NCBI GenBank assembly: GCA_049663345.1
Contig: JBATDG010000038.1
Coordinates: 16,030 to 80,029 of the forward strand
Length of the DNA stretch: 64,000 nt
Reading direction: 5' to 3'
DNA from: SZUA-365 sp049663345
GTDB taxonomy: Bacteria > Bacteroidota > Ignavibacteria > SZUA-365
Positions within the stretch are counted from its first letter, which is position 1, and each line of letters begins with the position of its first letter. Shown here in pieces: positions 60,345 through 64,000 of the stretch. The position numbers and the translations under genes were made by a program. Under the pieces are notes generated by a model. It did not search any database and had not been told where the DNA came from. It worked only from the letters and a program-made list of their open reading frames with translations.

Positions 60345-61133
60345 TCAAGCTTTTCCTGAGGTGAGCGCATGCATGAGAATACCATGCGAGATTCCAAGAT
60401 TCAGCGATTCAGCACTTCCGCCTGTGATGCGGATGCGTTTGGGTATCTGGTCCAGCAGTTCCGCGGGAAGTCCGTGCGCCTCGCTTCCGAAGACGAGCAA
60501 TTCCCTGCCATTCGTCTTCCAGGCGCGGGCATCTGTTCCGCCCTCGGCTACGGTTGCCACCAGTTCGCGTCCGCTTTCTTTCGCAAGCCTCTGCAATTCC
60601 TCAAACGAATCGACTGCCCCCAGCTGCACCCGGAAAAGCGAGCCCATGGTTCCCCGAACTACTTTCGAATTGAAAGGATCCGCGCTTTCGCTGGAGAAGA
60701 GGAGTCCTTTGACCCCGAACCAGTCCGTCGTGCGAATCACCGTACCGAAATTCCCCGGATCGGAAATCTCCCACAGCACAGTGGCGGGCTGACCGATGTC
60801 GACGGCATTGAGTGCCGCACGTGCATTGAGGACAGGGAGCTCCGCTTCGACGGCAATACCCTGCGGCTGCCGTGTATCGCAGATTCTCTCAAATAATTTG
60901 GGAGAAGATTCTAGAACCGGAATACCCACCTCTTCCATTTCGGAGAGCAGCTCAGCGTAGCGATCCACGCGATCGCTTGCCACGATAGCGAGAAATATTT
61001 TCGCACCCGCATTCCAGGCATCGGAAACAAGGCGTTCGCCTTCGATGACGAAGCGTCCATGCTCTTCCCGAAATTTCTTCATGTGCAGCTTTCCGAGCTC
61101 CGCTGCATGTTGTCTCGTCAGTGTATCGCGCAT
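60345..61133 (-). CDS. RNA 2'-O-methyltransferase of the SpoU/TrmH family
   Basis: 262 residues from M-R-D-T-L-T-R-Q-H, 4 bases after the upstream stop. N-terminal substrate-binding part F-V-I-E-G-E-R-L-V-S-D-A, then the SPOUT knot: V-L-W-E-I-S-D-P-G-N-F-G-T-V-I-R-T-T-D-W-F, then K-V-V-R-G-T-M-G-S-L-F-R-V, then L-L-V-F-G-S-E-A-H-G-L, then R-I-T-G-G-S-A-E-S-L-N-L-G-I. These are the three SpoU motifs binding SAM. The target is probably rRNA or tRNA ribose. Confidence 0.9.
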   Translation of the reverse strand: MRDTLTRQHAAELGKLHMKKFREEHGRFVIEGERLVSDAWNAGAKIFLAIVASDRVDRYAELLSEMEEVGIPVLESSPKLFERICDTRQPQGIAVEAELPVLNARAALNAVDIGQPATVLWEISDPGNFGTVIRTTDWFGVKGLLFSSESADPFNSKVVRGTMGSLFRVQLGAVDSFEELQRLAKESGRELVATVAEGGTDARAWKTNGRELLVFGSEAHGLPAELLDQIPKRIRITGGSAESLNLGISHGILMHALTSGKA

Positions 61134-61137
61134 GGAC

Positions 61138-61536
61138 TCAGTTATTCTTTGCTCCCTCGGCAATCCATGTGCGGATTCCCGTGAGCTGGTTGGCATTGAT
61201 GATAATGGGAACGTTGATCGGATGCGGAAGGCGTCCGTCGATCTTCTGCAGCAGCAGACTGCTCTCCGGATCGTTGGGGATGATGATCCCGGGCCGCTCT
61301 GTCATCGCGACATACGACGTCAGGCTGATGTTGCCCGCCCTTGTCTGATCTTCATGACAGCCGTAATTGGCGCAATGCAGGTTGAAGAAAGGCTGCACAT
61401 GCGAGGAATAGCTGACGTCCTTGTCCGGAAACACAATTTCGTCGTCCGGGTTCGTTCCACTGTCGCTGCATGCTGAGACAAGCGAGAGGAAAGCAATGCC
61501 TAACAAACCGATCGAAAAGAGCAGCTGTCGCTTCAT
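61138..61536 (-). CDS. Small lipoprotein with a CX4CH heme-like motif
   Basis: 132 residues. Signal peptide with lipobox V-S-A-C at 20-23. H-C-A-N-Y-G-C-H is a CX4CH motif placed as in surface cytochrome-like proteins of Bacteroidota and Planctomycetes, followed by a helix and P-H-P-I-N-V-P. The spacing is wider than standard CXXCH, so heme binding is uncertain. It overlaps the 5'-nucleotidase stop by 4 bases. Confidence 0.7.
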   Translation of the reverse strand: MKRQLLFSIGLLGIAFLSLVSACSDSGTNPDDEIVFPDKDVSYSSHVQPFFNLHCANYGCHEDQTRAGNISLTSYVAMTERPGIIIPNDPESSLLLQKIDGRLPHPINVPIIINANQLTGIRTWIAEGAKNN

Positions 61537-63047
61537 TTCCTGCTTCCTTTAATTGTGATACGGCCATCTTTTTTCGAGTCGATCCGTTTCTGTTCGCGCA
61601 CGTAATCGATAAACACATCGCGGTCGACGGCAGCCGAGCCGGCGGAGGTGACAGTTATTTCGGCTTCGGGAAGACCGAAGACATCATGCAGATGTCCCCC
61701 GACATAACTGTTCGTTGTCACGAGATACACATACTTAAGGTCGACCGGACCGAAGCTGGTCTCTACGGTCAGCGCATCTTCCGGGGCGGCGTCGAAATCG
61801 TAGGTGAAGCGAAGTCCGCTTACCTGACAGAATTCTCCGGTTTTCGTTGCCTGGAAACGCAGCATGTCGAGAAGCTGTGCACCGGTCACGGGAAAGATCA
61901 CAAATTCATTTGCGAAAGGACTGATTTCCCACATGTCGCGCAGGGTTATCGGACCCGCAGCGAGACCTTTCCGGATGCCGCCGGAATTCTGGAAGGCGAT
62001 GTCCGCGTGAGCGAAATCACGCATGACGTCCGCCTGCCAGTTGCCGATGTTCGATTCGCCTTCCCGTCCGCGTTCCCAGTCGGTGACGAGTTCGCCGATG
62101 ACTTCGGAAAGACCGCTGTCGACGATTGCTTCCATTTTCTGCACCGCCGCCTGCATGACGGGATCGGGAGTGATATCGTCGACACGGGCTTCTATGAGCT
62201 GTCCCCATGAGGAATCGACGGTCCCCTTCGCGGCATCGACTTTCAGGTCGAGTCGTCCCAGCCACCGGCCCTTCGAGCCGGCCTGAACGATCAGCGAACC
62301 ATTCACTTTCTTCGGCTTCCACAGGGCGGAATGCGAATGTCCCCCAACGATGACATCGATACCATCGACCGTTGCGGCGAGCGCTGAATCAGCTTCCACA
62401 CCCATATGACTGAGCACGATGAAAAAGCGAATGCCGAAGCGCTGTTCCAGTTCATGCATCGTCTGCCGCGTCACCATTGCGGGATCGAGCACGTCGAGGT
62501 CCGACACATTGCTTCGCATGGTGAGCATGGCAAGATCTTCCGGAGCGAGTCCTATCACACCAATTGCCATTCCGCCTCGCTGGAGAATGCGATAGCGCGG
62601 CACGAAGGGTGCGCCCAGACTTTTATCCCACAGGTTCGCCGAAATGATCGGGAAGGTAGCGGTAGTAAACAGATGGCGGAGATTGTCCGCCCCATAATCG
62701 AATTCGTGATTCCCCAGGGTCATTGCATCGGGCTGCATCAATTCGAGCAGTTCGAATTGCGAGCGTCCTTTAGTAATTGACGAAATCGGCGTGCCCTGGA
62801 AATCGTCCCCTGCATGCAGCAGAATCGTATTCGGGCGCTGCGAGCGCTCGCGTTCCACATACGCCTTCAGCGCAGCGTAGCCGCCTGCGGCAATTTTCTG
62901 CTTCTCTCCGTTGATCGTCGAAGTAACGTTCATCGGCACGTTCTGCGCATGAAAGTCATTATAGTGCAGGATCGTCAGTTCAACGGTCTGCGCCTGAAGC
63001 GAAACCGCGGCAAGAAGAATGGCGAAAAAACGAGTAAGCGTGAGCAT
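61533..63047 (-). CDS. Secreted 5'-nucleotidase / UDP-sugar hydrolase
   Basis: 504 residues. Signal peptide ends near L-Q-A-Q (17-20). Metallophosphatase motifs: Y-N-D-F-H-A-Q (29-35), H-A-G-D-D-F-Q-G-T-P (79-88), G-N-H-E-F-D-Y-G (112-119), V-L-S-H-M-G and G-G-H-S-H-S. The C-terminal nucleotidase domain has F-Q-N-S-G-G-I-R and N-E-F-V-I-F-P-V-T. The family removes phosphate from nucleotides in the periplasm or outside the cell. It is the first gene of a three-gene unit with the lipoprotein and methyltransferase. Confidence 0.92.
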   Translation of the reverse strand: MLTLTRFFAILLAAVSLQAQTVELTILHYNDFHAQNVPMNVTSTINGEKQKIAAGGYAALKAYVERERSQRPNTILLHAGDDFQGTPISSITKGRSQFELLELMQPDAMTLGNHEFDYGADNLRHLFTTATFPIISANLWDKSLGAPFVPRYRILQRGGMAIGVIGLAPEDLAMLTMRSNVSDLDVLDPAMVTRQTMHELEQRFGIRFFIVLSHMGVEADSALAATVDGIDVIVGGHSHSALWKPKKVNGSLIVQAGSKGRWLGRLDLKVDAAKGTVDSSWGQLIEARVDDITPDPVMQAAVQKMEAIVDSGLSEVIGELVTDWERGREGESNIGNWQADVMRDFAHADIAFQNSGGIRKGLAAGPITLRDMWEISPFANEFVIFPVTGAQLLDMLRFQATKTGEFCQVSGLRFTYDFDAAPEDALTVETSFGPVDLKYVYLVTTNSYVGGHLHDVFGLPEAEITVTSAGSAAVDRDVFIDYVREQKRIDSKKDGRITIKGSRK

Positions 63048-63524
63048 GGCATTCGGATTGTGTGCGTGGAAATATCTCTTAATATCGCAAAAAGGTCAAA
63101 GGGTTAAAAGGTTAAAGAGTCAAAAGGTCAAAAGGGCGTTAGGACGTTAGGACGTTAGGACGTTAGGACGTGAATGCAGAAGGACATCCTCCGCAAGCGT
63201 GCGAGCCAACGGCTCGTACGCTGAACCCACGGAATGACATTGCGAGCATTGACGTAGGGCCGAGCCAACGGCTCGGACCCGACACACGCAACCGCACACG
63301 CCAACGGCTCGGACCCGATACACGCAACCGCACACGCCAACGGCTCGGACCCGACACACGCAACCGCACACGCCAACAAACTGCGCACCAACGGCTCGGA
63401 CCCGGTCGCATTCAACGACACACGCCAACAAACTGCGCACCAACGGCTCGGACCCGGTTGTTCCCACGCGGTGGCGCGCTGGAGCGCGCCGCTCCGGGCG
63501 CCGTGCGTACGATGGGCGCGTACG
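63048..63524. repeat. Repeat-rich intergenic region
   Basis: Begins with AAGGTCAAAGGGTTAAAAGG-like purine repeats, then CGTTAGGA four times (63137-63170). Three 36-base units of the type GCCAACGGCTCGGACCCGAC plus ACACGCAACCGCACAC follow (about 63258-63376), and two longer units with CAAACTGCGCACCAACGGCT. No gene. Related in reverse orientation to 56105-56310. Confidence 0.8.
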
Positions 63525-63549
63525 AAAAAACCCGGATTGCTCCGGGTTT
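63525..63549 (-). terminator. Terminator downstream of tRNA-Glu
   Basis: Minus-strand stem AACCCGGA-GCAA-TCCGGGTT followed by TTTT, 8 bases after the tRNA 3' end. Confidence 0.85.
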
Positions 63550-63556
63550 CTGCGTG

Positions 63557-63628
63557 TAGCGCGTACGGGAATCGAACCCGTGTTTCGGCCTTGAGAGGGC
63601 CACGTCCTAGCCGCTAGACGAACGCGCC
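63557..63628 (-). tRNA. tRNA-Glu (anticodon CTC)
   Basis: 72 nt cloverleaf on the minus strand. Acceptor GGCGCGT pairs with ACGCGCT (G-T at the end), D arm GTC-TAGCGGCTAG-GAC, anticodon arm TGGCC-CTCTCAA-GGCCG, T arm ACGGG-TTCGATT-CCCGT. The CCA end is not encoded. Confidence 0.95.
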
Positions 63629-63878
63629 ATATAGTTTTACAATATACCAACGAGAATTTTTGAAATCAACATCCTCGCTTACGTCATGCTGTGTCTATAC
63701 GCCACCGCTTCGCGCGGTTGCGGATACCAATGCGAAGTCCCTTCCGTCCTCTCAGGTCGGGGAGGGGTGGTTGCGCCTCGCTCCGATCCCAGGGCTTTAG
63801 CCCTGGGCTGCAATAGGTCGCGCTCGACACGGCGAGTCTTCGTACAGCTCTGCAGTACTGCGACTTTCAGCGCGAGGG
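63629..63878. other. Intergenic region upstream of tRNA-Glu
   Basis: No gene. Contains the palindromic hairpin CCCAGGGC-TTTA-GCCCTGGG (63788-63807), which has no T tract. Confidence 0.6.
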
Positions 63879-64000
63879 CGTGGAGCTGGCGCTCCACGGT
63901 CCCTTGCGTGGAGCTGGCGCTCCACGGTCCCTTTACGTGGAGCTGGCGCTCCACGGTCCCTTGCGTGGAGCTGGCGCTCCACGGTCCCTTTACGTGGAGC
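63879..64000. repeat. 28/29-base tandem repeat with a palindromic core, running off the window end
   Basis: Units start at 63879, 63907, 63936, 63964 and 63993 (partial). Each holds the hairpin CGTGGAGC-TGGC-GCTCCACG followed by GTCCC and alternately TTG or TTTA, so the true period is 57 bases. No unique spacers are present. Confidence 0.9.

Noticed and set aside
63258..63460. 36-base repeats resembling a CRISPR array
   Set aside because: Consecutive units are nearly identical over their full length, with no unique spacers of constant size and no cas genes; they are tandem repeats.
63879..64000. Palindromic repeat as CRISPR
   Set aside because: Units of 28/29 bases abut directly with no spacer.

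Overview
The window reads as a chromosomal segment of a bacterium of the Bacteroidota/Chlorobiota (FCB) group, perhaps near Ignavibacteria or Kapabacteria. The evidence is indirect, because no rRNA or phylogenetic marker gene is present. It consists of secreted proteins ending in type IX secretion (T9SS)-like sorting domains, thrombospondin type 3 (TSP3)-repeat outer-membrane proteins with an OmpA domain, a two-component-regulator-type beta-propeller, and a TAnnTTTG-type promoter. Nothing points to a plasmid.

Left part (1-13 kb): an accessory region of small toxin-antitoxin and defence-like genes among gene remnants. It holds a DUF3800 protein coupled to a small unknown protein, an ADP-ribosylglycohydrolase coupled to a DUF6088/AbiEi-like regulator, an HTH/PIN toxin-antitoxin pair, a WYL regulator, a FitA-type antitoxin with an internally deleted VapC toxin, a WG-repeat protein, a frameshifted RusA resolvase, a frameshifted ASCH gene and a decayed ISL3-family insertion sequence. 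Perfect inverted repeats that look like operators lie in front of several of these genes.

Centre (13-36 kb): a phage-defence island, all on the minus strand. A BREX operon runs brxE, brxA, brxB, brxC, [ABC-type ATPase, PIN-like nuclease], pglX, pglZ, brxL. A large protein with a restriction-endonuclease-like N-terminus, a NACHT/STAND NTPase and a helical-repeat C-terminus follows brxL. The gene content mixes BREX type 6 (brxE) and type 1 (brxL). The ATPase/PIN pair occupies the position where enterobacterial BREX loci carry the PARIS genes ariA and ariB, but the putative nuclease is PIN-like, not TOPRIM. BrxL appears to carry a MIT_C-like C-terminal domain where the Lon-like protease domain would be. 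An unrecognised gene with a possible phosphoribosyltransferase-like core and an orphan gene fragment lie just downstream.

Right part (36-64 kb): an AddAB-type helicase-nuclease pair, a Panacea-domain gene with a small membrane protein, and a 3.4 kb cluster of AbiE-type genes. That cluster sits between an intact tRNA-Lys gene and a 60-bp direct copy of the tRNA 3' end, as in a small integrated island. Beyond it lies ordinary cell-envelope gene content: a DUF4956 / VTC polyphosphate polymerase / HlyD / arylsulfotransferase-like / CotH operon, a formylglycine-generating-enzyme-like (SUMF1) lipoprotein, two TSP3-repeat outer-membrane proteins, a SpoU/TrmH rRNA methyltransferase, a heme-motif lipoprotein, a 5'-nucleotidase and tRNA-Glu. 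Intergenic regions here are rich in short tandem and dispersed repeats.
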